From the NCBI GenBank assembly GCA_965222105.1, contig CBDCTQ010000018.1, positions 1-64,000 on the forward strand: 64,000 nt of DNA, in the 5' to 3' direction. The notes below the pieces were generated by a model. The model searched no databases, was not told the DNA's origin, and saw only the letters and a list, made by a program, of their open reading frames with translations. The stretch is from CALGLS01 sp965222105 (GTDB taxonomy: Bacteria > Bacteroidota > Bacteroidia > Chitinophagales > Saprospiraceae). Below are positions 56,331 to 64,000 of the stretch, in pieces. How positions within the stretch are numbered: position 1 is the first letter of the stretch; the number at the start of each line of letters is the position of its first letter. Position numbers and translations under genes: made by a program.

Positions 56331-57689
56331 ATGAAGTACGCACATAATATTCTCGAAACCATAGGCAACACCCCACTTATCAGAATTAACAAAGTGACCG
56401 AAGAAGTCCCGGCCCTCGTTTTGCTCAAGCTCGAAACGGTCAACCCCGGCCACTCCATCAAAGACCGTATGGCTCTCAAAATGCTGGAAGATGCCGAACA
56501 AAGTGGCGCCATCCAACCCGGCGGAACCATCATAGAATGTACCTCCGGCAACACCGGCATGGGGCTGGCCATAGCCGCCTGTGTGAAGGGCTATAAATGC
56601 ATTTTTACGACGAGCGACAAACAATCCAAAGAAAAAATAGACATGCTCAAGGCTATGGGAGCAGAGGTCATCGTTTGTCCCACCAATGTAGAACCCACTG
56701 ACCCGCGATCCTATTATTCTGTTGCCGAAAAACTGAGCAAAGAAATCCCCAACTCCTTTTGGGTCAATCAATACGACAACCTCTCCAACCGCCAGGCCCA
56801 CTACGAAAGTACCGGCCCCGAAATTTGGGAACAAACCGGCGGCAAGATCACCCATTTCGTCGTAGGGGTGGGCACAGGAGGCACCGTTTCCGGAACCGGC
56901 AAATACCTCAAAGAACAAAACCCCGACATCAAAGTCTGGGGCATCGACACCTTCGGTTCTGTATTTAAAAAATACCACGAAACCGGTATTTTCGACGAAA
57001 AAGAAATTTACCCCTACATCACCGAAGGAATTGGCGAAGACATCCTGCCCAAAAACGTCGACTTTTCCCTCATCGACCACTTCGAAAAGGTGTCCGACAA
57101 AGACGGAGCCGTCATGGCGCGTCGGCTGGCCCGCGAAGAAGGCATCTTGTTGGGGTACTCCGCCGGATCGGCTTTCGCCGGATTGGTGCAGATGAAAGAC
57201 CAATTGACCAGCGACGATGTGGTGGTAGTCGTCATCCATGACCACGGCAGCCGGTACGTCGGAAAAATATACAACGACGACTGGATGCGCGAACGCGGAT
57301 TCCTCGACACCGAACTAAAAGTCGCCGACCTCATTGCCCGCAAAACCGACAAAGGCTTTATGTCCGTTCAAATTGATGACTCCGTCCGACGTGCCTTTGA
57401 TCTGATGAAATCCAACGACATCTCCCAAATGCCGGTGATGAACAACGGCCACATGGTCGGCTCCATCACCGAGACCAACATTCTCAGCTTTCTACTCGAA
57501 AACCCTGCTGGCAATAAAGACCATTCCGTCAACTCCATCATGGGTGATGCCTTCCCCATCGTGGAAGCCGATCTGCCTTACCGGCAACTGAGCCGTTACA
57601 TCAACAAAAAGATCCCCGCTGTCATTGTGCGCGACAAAGCGGGCTCTCTCCATATACTTACTCAGTACGATATTATACAGGCGGTTTAG
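56331..57689 (+). CDS. Cystathionine beta-synthase with C-terminal CBS pair
   Basis: The 452-aa, PLP-dependent enzyme has K44 (NPGHSIKDRMA) as Schiff-base lysine, TSGNTGMGLA (about 70-79) for substrate carboxylate, GVGTGGTVSGTGKYL for PLP phosphate, and 'YSAGSAFAG' near the end of the catalytic domain (residues 1-315). Two CBS motifs follow (about 338-452: 'SVQIDDSVRRAFDLMKSNDISQMPVMNNG'), which in homologues respond to adenosyl ligands. It condenses serine with homocysteine to cystathionine, although related proteins act as cysteine synthases. It has no signal peptide and is cytoplasmic. Confidence 0.9.
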   Translation: MKYAHNILETIGNTPLIRINKVTEEVPALVLLKLETVNPGHSIKDRMALKMLEDAEQSGAIQPGGTIIECTSGNTGMGLAIAACVKGYKCIFTTSDKQSKEKIDMLKAMGAEVIVCPTNVEPTDPRSYYSVAEKLSKEIPNSFWVNQYDNLSNRQAHYESTGPEIWEQTGGKITHFVVGVGTGGTVSGTGKYLKEQNPDIKVWGIDTFGSVFKKYHETGIFDEKEIYPYITEGIGEDILPKNVDFSLIDHFEKVSDKDGAVMARRLAREEGILLGYSAGSAFAGLVQMKDQLTSDDVVVVVIHDHGSRYVGKIYNDDWMRERGFLDTELKVADLIARKTDKGFMSVQIDDSVRRAFDLMKSNDISQMPVMNNGHMVGSITETNILSFLLENPAGNKDHSVNSIMGDAFPIVEADLPYRQLSRYINKKIPAVIVRDKAGSLHILTQYDIIQAV

Positions 57690-57715
57690 GCTCGCTCGAA
57701 AAATAACTTGTCGTT

Positions 57716-57808
57716 GTCTTTGATAAAAATTACAAATTAGCGACCCCGATAGCTATCGGGGTGAGCGCCTGCCTGCCGGTAGGCAGGATTTGTGATTTTT
57801 TCAAAGAC
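57716..57808. repeat. 93-bp palindromic element with nested hairpins
   Basis: The arms GTCTTTGATAAAAATTACAAAT and ATTTGTGATTTTTTCAAAGAC are inverted repeats with two or three mismatches. Inside are CCCCGATAGCTATCGGGG (57744-57761) and the shared GC palindrome (57768-57787). It lies 26 bp after the cystathionine beta-synthase stop and could also act as its terminator. Confidence 0.6.
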
Positions 57809-57970
57809 ACCAAAAAGACAATTTATTTTTTGAGCTTTACTTAACATGATAAAAAGTAGCAGTGATTACCAAGCATTTCCAAGACATCAACATTCACAAT
57901 GCCTTGGAAAAATGATAAGATTATTGACTAATAGTTGGAATTTCCGTATACTTGAGGAAAAGACTGAAAA

Positions 57971-58198
57971 ATGAATGCTGCAAAAAGATTAAATAAAACA
58001 CAATTGGAGTTGCTAAAACTTTTTAGCCTTGACTTAAGTGAAGAACAACTTAAGGAAATAAAATCATTGCTCATAAAATACTTTGCTGAAAAAGTAACTT
58101 TAGAAATGGATAACTTATTTGAAGCTAAGGGGTGGGACGAAAAAAAAATAGAGGAATGGTCAAAAGAGCATATGAGAACAAAATATAAGGATAAATGA
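57971..58198 (+). CDS. Antitoxin-like protein of a PIN module
   Basis: This 75-aa, highly charged helical protein (MNAAKRLNKTQLELLKLFSLDLSEEQLKEIKSLLIKYFAEKVTLEMDNLFEAKGW) ends in a basic tail (EHMRTKYKDK). Its stop overlaps by 4 bp the start of a PIN-domain fragment, the usual antitoxin-toxin order. It resembles small antitoxins that accompany PIN toxins in Bacteroidota, but it has no named DNA-binding motif I can point to. Its toxin is truncated, so it is probably an orphan. Confidence 0.65.
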   Translation: MNAAKRLNKTQLELLKLFSLDLSEEQLKEIKSLLIKYFAEKVTLEMDNLFEAKGWDEKKIEEWSKEHMRTKYKDK

Positions 58199-58245
58199 AG
58201 ATAGTACTGGACACCAATGTACTACTGATTTCTCTTCTTAAAACT
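58195..58245 (+). pseudogene. Truncated PIN-domain toxin (N-terminal stub)
   Basis: The stub MKIVLDTNVLLISLLKTSK is a typical first strand and helix of a PIN ribonuclease with its first acidic metal ligand (D6). At about 58245 the sequence passes into the stop codon and 3' end of the MNIO gene on the opposite strand. The other acidic residues are therefore lost and no toxin can be made. The open frame continues to 58386 but encodes antisense of the neighbouring gene. Confidence 0.7.
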
Positions 58246-59373
58246 TCAAAACCCATCCTTCCACTTTTCTGCAATAGCTATGGCGGTTTCCAGCATAGCC
58301 GCCTGCCACTGTTCGGCCTGCCAATCGGAGTCAGCAAGTGGCGATTGGCCGAGACGGCGGCGAGCATCATCGCAATCAGTAGCTGATTCCAAAATATCGG
58401 ATAAGGCAATCTGTTGTCGGTGGAGTTCTCCATCTTCTACCGGATCGGAGAGGGAAGGCAGGGTAGGGGGGAGGAAGTCCTTTGCAGAAAAACCATTTTC
58501 GGGAGTATATTGTTGAGTGATTTTGTCCATCCTGTAAAAATCATCCCTAAACCGCTCTTGCTGGCCTGGAGAGCGTAGTCCTGTGCCCAGCTGTTCCAAT
58601 ACGACGTATTTCAGATTAGGGCATCGGGTTATGGTCTTTTTCAACAATGTAAATACATCATCGGGCACTCCATCGTCGTGGGTGTCGCGGCGTATTTTCT
58701 TATCGGGTTGGACCGAAACGGCTTCCCAGCTACCACCGGAAATGTGGATTTCGCGCACCAGTTCCAGCGGATACCAGGAGAGGAGATCGTCGTAGTCGAT
58801 GTCAAAATTGTGGAGCTGGCAGTAGAGGTTATGGACGTCGAGGATGAGGAAACCGTTGATGGGTTCAACGAGTTTACTCAAAAATTCGCCGTGGCGTTTC
58901 ACCTCATCCAGGGAGTAGGCGAAGGCCAGATTTTCCAATCCTACAGGACATTGACAGGCGTTGGCGATGCGTTGGAGGCGGTCTTGCCCGATAGCTAAAG
59001 TGGTTCTATTAAAAGGTATGGAAAGGGGCGCCCCCTGGTGGAAATTTTTCCCGGTCATAAACCCAAAATGCTCGGTGATGTGATCGAAAGTAAACCGTTG
59101 GGAGAGCCGTTGAAGATCGTCGAGCCACGACTGCTGCTCCGGCTTCCATTTGCCGGAGAAGAGGGAGAAAAAGACGCCGTGGCCCAGGAGTCTGCCTTCG
59201 TTGCTATAAGCTGCGATCAACTCCAGAAACCACGGCGGCACATTGTCAAAGTAGTACATCGAGTCGAACGACCACTCGATGGCCTCCACCTTTCCGGCCT
59301 CAAACAGCGGCAGTGCCGCTGCCAGAACGTGGCTGTCGAGGTTGCAGGCAATCGAAGATCGAACGGTTTTCAT
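58246..59373 (-). CDS. DUF692/MNIO family multinuclear iron oxidase (RiPP maturase candidate)
   Basis: This 375-aa TIM-barrel protein has the family's metal-site motifs: H65 (LLGHGVFFS), H102 (TEHFGF), E147 (GLENLAF), D179 and H181 (LILDVHNLYCQ), H210 (REIHISGG), D230 and H232 (RRDTHDDGVPDDVF) and E260 (VVLEQ). Known members (MbnB, TglH, ChrH and the bufferin enzymes) bind two or three irons and oxidatively modify cysteines of ribosomal peptides. The gene follows a 74-aa Cys-ending peptide gene by only 9 bp. The C-terminal 75-85 residues extend beyond the usual 270-290-aa size and could take the place of a separate partner or recognition protein, none of which is encoded nearby. LDVHN replaces the more common LDVNN. 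Confidence 0.88.
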   Translation of the reverse strand: MKTVRSSIACNLDSHVLAAALPLFEAGKVEAIEWSFDSMYYFDNVPPWFLELIAAYSNEGRLLGHGVFFSLFSGKWKPEQQSWLDDLQRLSQRFTFDHITEHFGFMTGKNFHQGAPLSIPFNRTTLAIGQDRLQRIANACQCPVGLENLAFAYSLDEVKRHGEFLSKLVEPINGFLILDVHNLYCQLHNFDIDYDDLLSWYPLELVREIHISGGSWEAVSVQPDKKIRRDTHDDGVPDDVFTLLKKTITRCPNLKYVVLEQLGTGLRSPGQQERFRDDFYRMDKITQQYTPENGFSAKDFLPPTLPSLSDPVEDGELHRQQIALSDILESATDCDDARRRLGQSPLADSDWQAEQWQAAMLETAIAIAEKWKDGF

Positions 59374-59382
59374 AGCCGTTTT

Positions 59383-59607
59383 TTAACCCAGGCCACAAGC
59401 CGGGCAATCCCAGCAAGTTTGGCTTTCTCCGGTTTTTGTGCGTTGGGTGTGGTTGTTGTTGGCTTCATCGACGGGTTCGTCGGTTACTCCTGAATTTTCT
59501 TCTACGGCGGGAAGCACCTCATAGGTATCCTTGTTGCAAGAGGTCGAAACGGTACCCAGGGCAACACCCAGCGCAATGGCTTGCAAAAGCGATTTGGAAA
59601 TTTTCAT
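59383..59607 (-). CDS. Candidate MNIO-class RiPP precursor peptide
   Basis: The 74-aa peptide has an exported, lipoprotein-like leader (MKISKSLLQAIALGVALG, then TVSTSCNKD with Cys 24), an acidic Asn/Glu/Thr-rich linker (about 25-62) and the C-terminal sequence CWDCPACGLG, in which C65, C68 and C71 form a C-x2-C-x2-C cluster. It immediately precedes and is co-oriented with the DUF692/MNIO gene. This matches the architecture of MNIO-modified peptides, some of which (bufferins, and to my knowledge chryseobasin-type peptides of Bacteroidota) also carry secretion signals. The core cysteines are the likely modification sites. The product's chemistry and role (metal binding is one option) are unknown. 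Confidence 0.75.
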   Translation of the reverse strand: MKISKSLLQAIALGVALGTVSTSCNKDTYEVLPAVEENSGVTDEPVDEANNNHTQRTKTGESQTCWDCPACGLG

Positions 59608-59707
59608 GGCGTCATTTTTTTAAATTTTATGTTCTCCATCATTGACGTCGTTTATAAGAAAATGGTTGGGAGAGAGGTGACATTTTTTATAGCAAAACTC
59701 CTCTCGG

Positions 59708-59816
59708 TATACTTGTTCGTTTATAGATTTGTGATTTTGCGCGTGGATTTCCCACTTAAGGGGGTAAGGGGGTGGGCGAGTGCAAAAAATCACAAATTGA
59801 TCCGTTGAAGAGTATA
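59708..59816. repeat. 109-bp palindromic element
   Basis: The ends TATACT (59708-59713) and AGTATA (59811-59816) are inverted, as are the inner arms GATTTGTGATTTTGCGC (59726-59742) and GTGCAAAAAATCACAAATT (59780-59798). The AAATCACAAAT arm recurs in the element at 57716-57808. It lies upstream of the peptide gene and downstream of the deacetylase gene. Confidence 0.5.
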
Positions 59817-59856
59817 GCATCCGAAACCGAAAAGCATGCACCCTGGGTACTAATCG

Positions 59857-60576
59857 TCATCCCAAATCAAAAAGATCATCTACCACCACCGGCCGCCTCA
59901 CATTGAACCCCTCTGCAAATTCCACCTCCGCCGGTCGGCCAAACACGCGGTTTTTCGCAATAACCGATTCCAAAAACGCCTTACTGGAAATCGGAGATTC
60001 CGGCTCCTCCGAATCGGGATTGTAAAATTGGGACTTAAACGTCTGTATCAAGGCCAGTTTTTCATCCATATAATCGGTGATGTCGACCACAAAATCGGGC
60101 TCGATGTGATGATCCTGTATATAATGGTATACCGCTTTGGGGCGCCACCGCTCCTGCAATCCGCCCTCCGCGTCATAGGTAGGTATTTTGATAAGACCTG
60201 CCAGAAAGCAGGCGTCAGCACATAGTTTTGCCGCTCGGCCATGATCCGGGTGGCGGTCGCTGATGGCATTGGTCAGCACAATGTCCGGTTGGTACGTGCG
60301 GATCACCCGGATGATCTGGAGCTGATGGTCGCGGTCGTTTTTAAAAAATCCATCAGCCATACCCAGGTTAAGGCGCACCAGGGCGCCCATTTTTTTGGCG
60401 GAAGCCGCCGCCTCCTGGTCTCGTATTTCAGCGGAGCCCCGGGTGCCCAGCTCACCGCGGGTCAGATCGAGCAATCCCACCTTTTTACCCAGATGAATAT
60501 GCCGCAACAACGTACCGCTGCAACTCAACTCCACATCGTCGGGATGGACTCCTATGGCCAGTATATCGAGCTTCAT
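59857..60576 (-). CDS. bshB1: BshB1-type GlcNAc-malate deacetylase (PIG-L family)
   Basis: The frame is open to 60720, but the ATG at 60576 gives 239 aa, the usual BshB1 length, beginning MKLDILAIGVHPDDVELSCSG. The zinc motif HPDDVE is at 11-16 and RHPDHGRA at 108-115 supplies the third ligand. 'GSAEIRDQEAAASAKKMGA' and 'PKAVYHYIQDHHIEPDFVVDIT' are BshB1-like. The enzyme deacetylates N-acetylglucosaminyl-malate in bacillithiol synthesis, a low-molecular-weight thiol of Firmicutes and Bacteroidota. It is cytoplasmic. No other bsh gene is in the window. Confidence 0.88.
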   Translation of the reverse strand: MKLDILAIGVHPDDVELSCSGTLLRHIHLGKKVGLLDLTRGELGTRGSAEIRDQEAAASAKKMGALVRLNLGMADGFFKNDRDHQLQIIRVIRTYQPDIVLTNAISDRHPDHGRAAKLCADACFLAGLIKIPTYDAEGGLQERWRPKAVYHYIQDHHIEPDFVVDITDYMDEKLALIQTFKSQFYNPDSEEPESPISSKAFLESVIAKNRVFGRPAEVEFAEGFNVRRPVVVDDLFDLG

Positions 60577-60744
60577 ATCAATTTTTTCTTCTTTTTGTGG
60601 CAAATGTATGCTGTGAGCGGGAGAATACCTCTTAATTTTCAATGCTAATTTAGCCAACTTGCCTGGAAACGCATCCATCCTACCAAAAAACCGTACAAGG
60701 AGCAAGATTCCGGCTTCCAATTCCTTTCCATCACCAAGAAATGC

Positions 60745-60752
60745 TATTTTTG
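60745..60752 (+). promoter_or_regulatory. TAnnTTTG promoter box for the FG-GAP gene
   Basis: TATTTTTG matches the Bacteroidota -7 consensus and ends 24 bp before the ATG at 60777. Confidence 0.45.
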
Positions 60753-60776
60753 TGATCGATCAAATTTATTCCAGCC

Positions 60777-63700
60777 ATGAACCCACATCCAATTGCCGCT
60801 AAACTAGGCCCCATTGTCTGTCTTTGCCTCTTTTTGCTGGCCTGTCAACAAGATGCCCCTTCCACGAAGAATGCCGATGATACGGCATCCAACAAGTCTG
60901 CACAGACGGCTTCTGCCGAAAATCAGCGGTTTCAACTCATTCCACCTGCCACTTCGGGCGTTCAGTTTTCCAACCTGATCTCCGAAGACTATCACTACAA
61001 CATTCTCAACTTTGAGTATTTGTACAATGGCGGAGGCGTAGCTATCGGCGACATCAACAACGACGGACTGCCCGACCTCTACTTCACCGGCACCTTCGTA
61101 CCCAACAAACTTTACCTCAACAAAGGCGGCTTCGTCTTTGAAGACATTACCCAGGCAGCAGGTGTCGCCGCCGCCGAAGGCTTCAAAACCGGCGTCACTA
61201 TGGCCGACATCAACAACGATGGTTGGCTCGACATCTATGTTTGCCGCACCAGCAAAGAAGACGACGGCAAGAAAAACAACCTCCTGTTTATCAACAATAA
61301 AAACAAAACATTTACGGAAAGTGCCGCCCAATACAACCTTCTCGACAACGCCAACTCCAACCACGGCAATTTTTTCGACTACGACCTCGACGGCGACCTC
61401 GACCTCTTCCTCCTCAACCACCGCCTCGGATTTAAAGATGCTACCCGCCTCCGCCTCAAACAAAAGGAAAATGGCGAAATTTACCGCCTGACCAACCCGA
61501 TGACTCCCTTCGAGTCGGACCGGTTGTATCGCAACGATGGCGGCAAATTTACCGACGTCAGCAAACAGGCCGGCATCTACAACTCCGCCTTTGGCCTCAG
61601 CGCCACCGTTGGCGACATCAACGACGATGGATACCCCGACGTCTTCGTAGCCAACGATTACGTCGAACCCGACTACGTCTACATCAACAACGGCAACGGC
61701 ACTTTCACCGACCAATACGATACCTACATCCGACACGGTAGCCAGAACAGTATGGGCTCCGACCTGGCCGATTTCAACAACGACGGCCTCCTCGACCTCG
61801 TTTGCCTCGACATGATCGCCGACGACCCCGTCCGGTACAAACAATTGATGCACGTCATGCAACTGGAGCGCTATCAAACCCTCCTCCAATACGGCTACGG
61901 CCACCAGGTATCCCGAAACGTCCTCCAGGTCAATAACGGCAACGGCACTTTCAGCGAAATTGGACAACTGGCCGGCGTATCGAACACCGACTGGAGCTGG
62001 GGCGCCATCTTTGCCGACTTCGACAACGATGGCTGGAAAGACCTCTTCATCGACAACGGCTACAAACGCGATGTCACCGACCTGGATTACATGACTTACA
62101 CCCGCGACTCCATCGAAAAAACCGGTGGCGTCAGTTCCAAGCGGTTTCCTGACCTCCAGAAACTGCTGGGCGAACTCATTCCTTCCAAAAAACTACGCAA
62201 CTACCTCTTCCGCAATGTCAACGGACAGCGGTTTGAAGACATTGGCCAAAACTGGGGGCTGCCCCACGAATCCTTTTCCAATGGCGCCGCCGTGGCCGAC
62301 CTCGATGCCGACGGCGACCTCGACCTGGTAATCAACAACATCAGCGATCCGGCCTTTATTTATGAAAACCTAACAAACAATTTCCCTGACAACAACTACC
62401 TCCAGGTGCAACTCGTCGGCTCTGCCCAAAACGTCTTTGGAACGGGCACTAAGGTAACCCTCCGATACGCAACCGACCAGATGCAACACCAGGAAATGAC
62501 GTTCAACCGGGGTTTCTTTTCGGCCTCCGAGCCCATCCTCCATTTTGGGCTAGGTGATCTCTCTGCTGTTGACCGCGTTGAAGTGGTGTGGCCTGACGGC
62601 AAAACACAGCTGATCTCCAACGTGAATGCCAATCAGCGCCTGACGGTAAAACACACTGATGCCACCAATAGCCCCATTGCAGCTGCCGCCAAACAAAACC
62701 CGCTTTTCAGGGAGGCCGATAATTTGGCCGGTATCGATTTTGTTCACGTCGAAAACGACTTTGTCGACTTTACCAGAGAAAGACTCCTACCTCATAAATT
62801 ATCTGAGTTGGGACCCTCCATTGCCACCGCCGATGTCAATGGCGATGATCTGATCGACTGTTACATCGGAGGCGCTACCAACCAACCAGGGGTTCTTTTT
62901 GTGCAAAACAAAAACGGGAGCTTTCGCAAAATGTCAAATGCTACCTGGGAAAAAGACCAACAGCATGAAGACATCAGCAGCGTTTTTTTCGATGCCGACG
63001 GCGATAAAGACATGGACTTGTACGTAGTAAGCGGTGGCAATACCGCTTCGGTAAACAGCGATGTCTATCAGGACCGGCTCTACACCAACGATGGAAAAGG
63101 CAGCTTTACCCGCTCCTCCGGATTGCCTCGCCTGACCAGTAGCGGCGCCTGCGTCAGTGCCCACGATGTCGACGACGATGGCGATACCGACCTCATCGTC
63201 GGAGGGCGCGTGACCCCTGGGGCCTATCCCTTTGTGCCTCAGAGTTACATCCTCAAAAATGAGGGCGGAAAATTTACCGATGCTACGGCGCAAATAGCTC
63301 CCGACTTTCAAAAGATCGGTATGGTGTCGGACATCATCTGGACCGATATCGACAAAAACGGAAAGCAGGAAATGGTCGTGGTGGGAGAGTGGATGCCGCT
63401 CACCATTTTCAGCTTTCAAAATGGAAAAGGAACCCCCGCCACCATAGCCAACAGCAGTGGATGGTGGAATTGTGTAGTGGCCGCCGACTTTGATGGCGAT
63501 GGCGACGACGACCTCCTGGCCGGCAACCTCGGCGCCAACACCCGCCTCAAAGCCAGCCCCCAGGCACCCATACGAATGTTTGCCAAAGACTTTGACCAAA
63601 ACGGTGCCATCGACCCCATTATGACTTTTAGTTACAACGGAAAGGATTATCCCTTCGCTGGCCGCGACATGCTCATCAAACAAATATCAAAAGTCAAGAA

Positions 63701-64000
63701 AAAATTTCCCAGATACCACCACTACGCCGATGCCACATTGGAAGACATCTTTCCTGCCTCCGACTTGTCTTCCGCCCAGCAGTTGGAAGTCAACAACCTC
63801 CTCTCGGGGTATTTTGAAAACAAAGGTGGCGGTCAGTTTTCCTATCGCGCCCTACCAGATGCCGCACAGTGGGCTCCTTGCAAAAGCGCTTTGACCGACG
63901 ACTTCAACGGCGACGGCCACCTCGACGCCCTCTTAGTAGGCAACGACGATGGCGCCGAACCCGAAACAGGTGTATACGATGCCTCGAATGGAACCTTATT
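60777..64000 (+). CDS. FG-GAP/VCBS-repeat ASPIC/UnbV lipoprotein, 3' end outside window
   Basis: The ATG at 60777 starts a lipoprotein signal (MNPHPIAAKLGPIVCLCLFLLAC, Cys 23) and the frame stays open to the end of the window (1074 codons). FG-GAP/VCBS repeats with DINNDGLPDLYF-type calcium loops recur throughout, forming predicted beta-propellers. An ASPIC/UnbV domain lies at about 560-630 ('GTGTKVTLRY…HFGLGDLSAVDRVEVVWPDGKTQ'), followed by a second propeller. Such proteins, common in Bacteroidota as SusCD-linked or stand-alone lipoproteins, sit on the outer membrane and probably bind glycans or proteins. Function is not established. A long antisense frame (60804-61967) is a shadow of the Asp-rich repeats. 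Confidence 0.88.
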   Translation, partial: MNPHPIAAKLGPIVCLCLFLLACQQDAPSTKNADDTASNKSAQTASAENQRFQLIPPATSGVQFSNLISEDYHYNILNFEYLYNGGGVAIGDINNDGLPDLYFTGTFVPNKLYLNKGGFVFEDITQAAGVAAAEGFKTGVTMADINNDGWLDIYVCRTSKEDDGKKNNLLFINNKNKTFTESAAQYNLLDNANSNHGNFFDYDLDGDLDLFLLNHRLGFKDATRLRLKQKENGEIYRLTNPMTPFESDRLYRNDGGKFTDVSKQAGIYNSAFGLSATVGDINDDGYPDVFVANDYVEPDYVYINNGNGTFTDQYDTYIRHGSQNSMGSDLADFNNDGLLDLVCLDMIADDPVRYKQLMHVMQLERYQTLLQYGYGHQVSRNVLQVNNGNGTFSEIGQLAGVSNTDWSWGAIFADFDNDGWKDLFIDNGYKRDVTDLDYMTYTRDSIEKTGGVSSKRFPDLQKLLGELIPSKKLRNYLFRNVNGQRFEDIGQNWGLPHESFSNGAAVADLDADGDLDLVINNISDPAFIYENLTNNFPDNNYLQVQLVGSAQNVFGTGTKVTLRYATDQMQHQEMTFNRGFFSASEPILHFGLGDLSAVDRVEVVWPDGKTQLISNVNANQRLTVKHTDATNSPIAAAAKQNPLFREADNLAGIDFVHVENDFVDFTRERLLPHKLSELGPSIATADVNGDDLIDCYIGGATNQPGVLFVQNKNGSFRKMSNATWEKDQQHEDISSVFFDADGDKDMDLYVVSGGNTASVNSDVYQDRLYTNDGKGSFTRSSGLPRLTSSGACVSAHDVDDDGDTDLIVGGRVTPGAYPFVPQSYILKNEGGKFTDATAQIAPDFQKIGMVSDIIWTDIDKNGKQEMVVVGEWMPLTIFSFQNGKGTPATIANSSGWWNCVVAADFDGDGDDDLLAGNLGANTRLKASPQAPIRMFAKDFDQNGAIDPIMTFSYNGKDYPFAGRDMLIKQISKVKKKFPRYHHYADATLEDIFPASDLSSAQQLEVNNLLSGYFENKGGGQFSYRALPDAAQWAPCKSALTDDFNGDGHLDALLVGNDDGAEPETGVYDASNGTL

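Noticed and set aside
58246..58386. Continuation of the PIN toxin frame to 58386
   Set aside because: This part is antisense to the 3' end of the MNIO gene and has no PIN-like acidic residues.
60804..61967. 387-aa open frame on the minus strand; also 16144-17346 and 56322-57245
   Set aside because: These are antisense to well-supported genes (FG-GAP protein, giant adhesin, cystathionine beta-synthase) and low in complexity. They are shadow frames.

Overview
The window comes from a Bacteroidota genome, most likely of the Saprospiraceae/Lewinella type (inference). At least ten genes encode secreted proteins ending in the type IX secretion (T9SS) sorting domain (YPNP...G.Y......K). A PorV/PorQ-like and a PorP/SprF-like outer-membrane protein, a TonB receptor with a carboxypeptidase-regulatory-like N-terminus, a BshB1-type deacetylase and TAnnTTTG promoter boxes all fit the same phylum. 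No rRNA, tRNA or CRISPR array was seen.

Layout. 0-2.2 kb: the end of an NTF2-fold gene, a degenerate group II intron 5' half without its reverse transcriptase, and an HTH-MNT/HEPN toxin-antitoxin pair. 2.7-11.7 kb: an M14 carboxypeptidase, then an oxidative L-fucose catabolic set (fuconolactonase, L-fucose dehydrogenase, FucP permease, mutarotase, FMN-dependent hydroxyacid oxidase). This set is split by a dead redoxin-PKD-T9SS gene on the other strand, which carries an inserted 166-bp palindromic element, a second element against its start and a homopolymer frameshift. 11.8-15 kb: a small T9SS protein, gamma-glutamyltransferase and a short exported protein. 15.6-35.8 kb: three giant cysteine-rich, Asp/Gly-repeat T9SS surface proteins (2413, 861 and 2599 aa). 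The last two are each preceded by a nearly identical copy of a secreted DUF3108-like gene, so this is a duplicated two-gene cassette. 36.3-57.7 kb: PorV-like protein, LTA-synthase-like enzyme, TonB receptor, two small T9SS proteins, di-haem peroxidase, M1 aminopeptidase, subtilisin, NlpC/P60 hydrolase, PorP/SprF, a lipoprotein, a LysM protein and cystathionine beta-synthase. 57.7-60.6 kb: a beheaded PIN toxin-antitoxin module abuts a two-gene operon of a DUF692/MNIO oxidase and a 74-aa precursor peptide ending CWDCPACGLG, the best candidate for an undescribed system here. A BshB1-like gene follows. The window ends inside a large FG-GAP/ASPIC-UnbV lipoprotein gene.

The genes fit a surface-active heterotroph that exports peptidases (M14, M1, S8) and large multi-domain adhesins through T9SS, and takes up and oxidises fucose. 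Noncoding stretches carry several families of palindromic, non-autonomous (MITE/REP-like) repeats, some with terminal inverted repeats and target duplications. Many of them carry the same 20-bp GC-rich palindrome.
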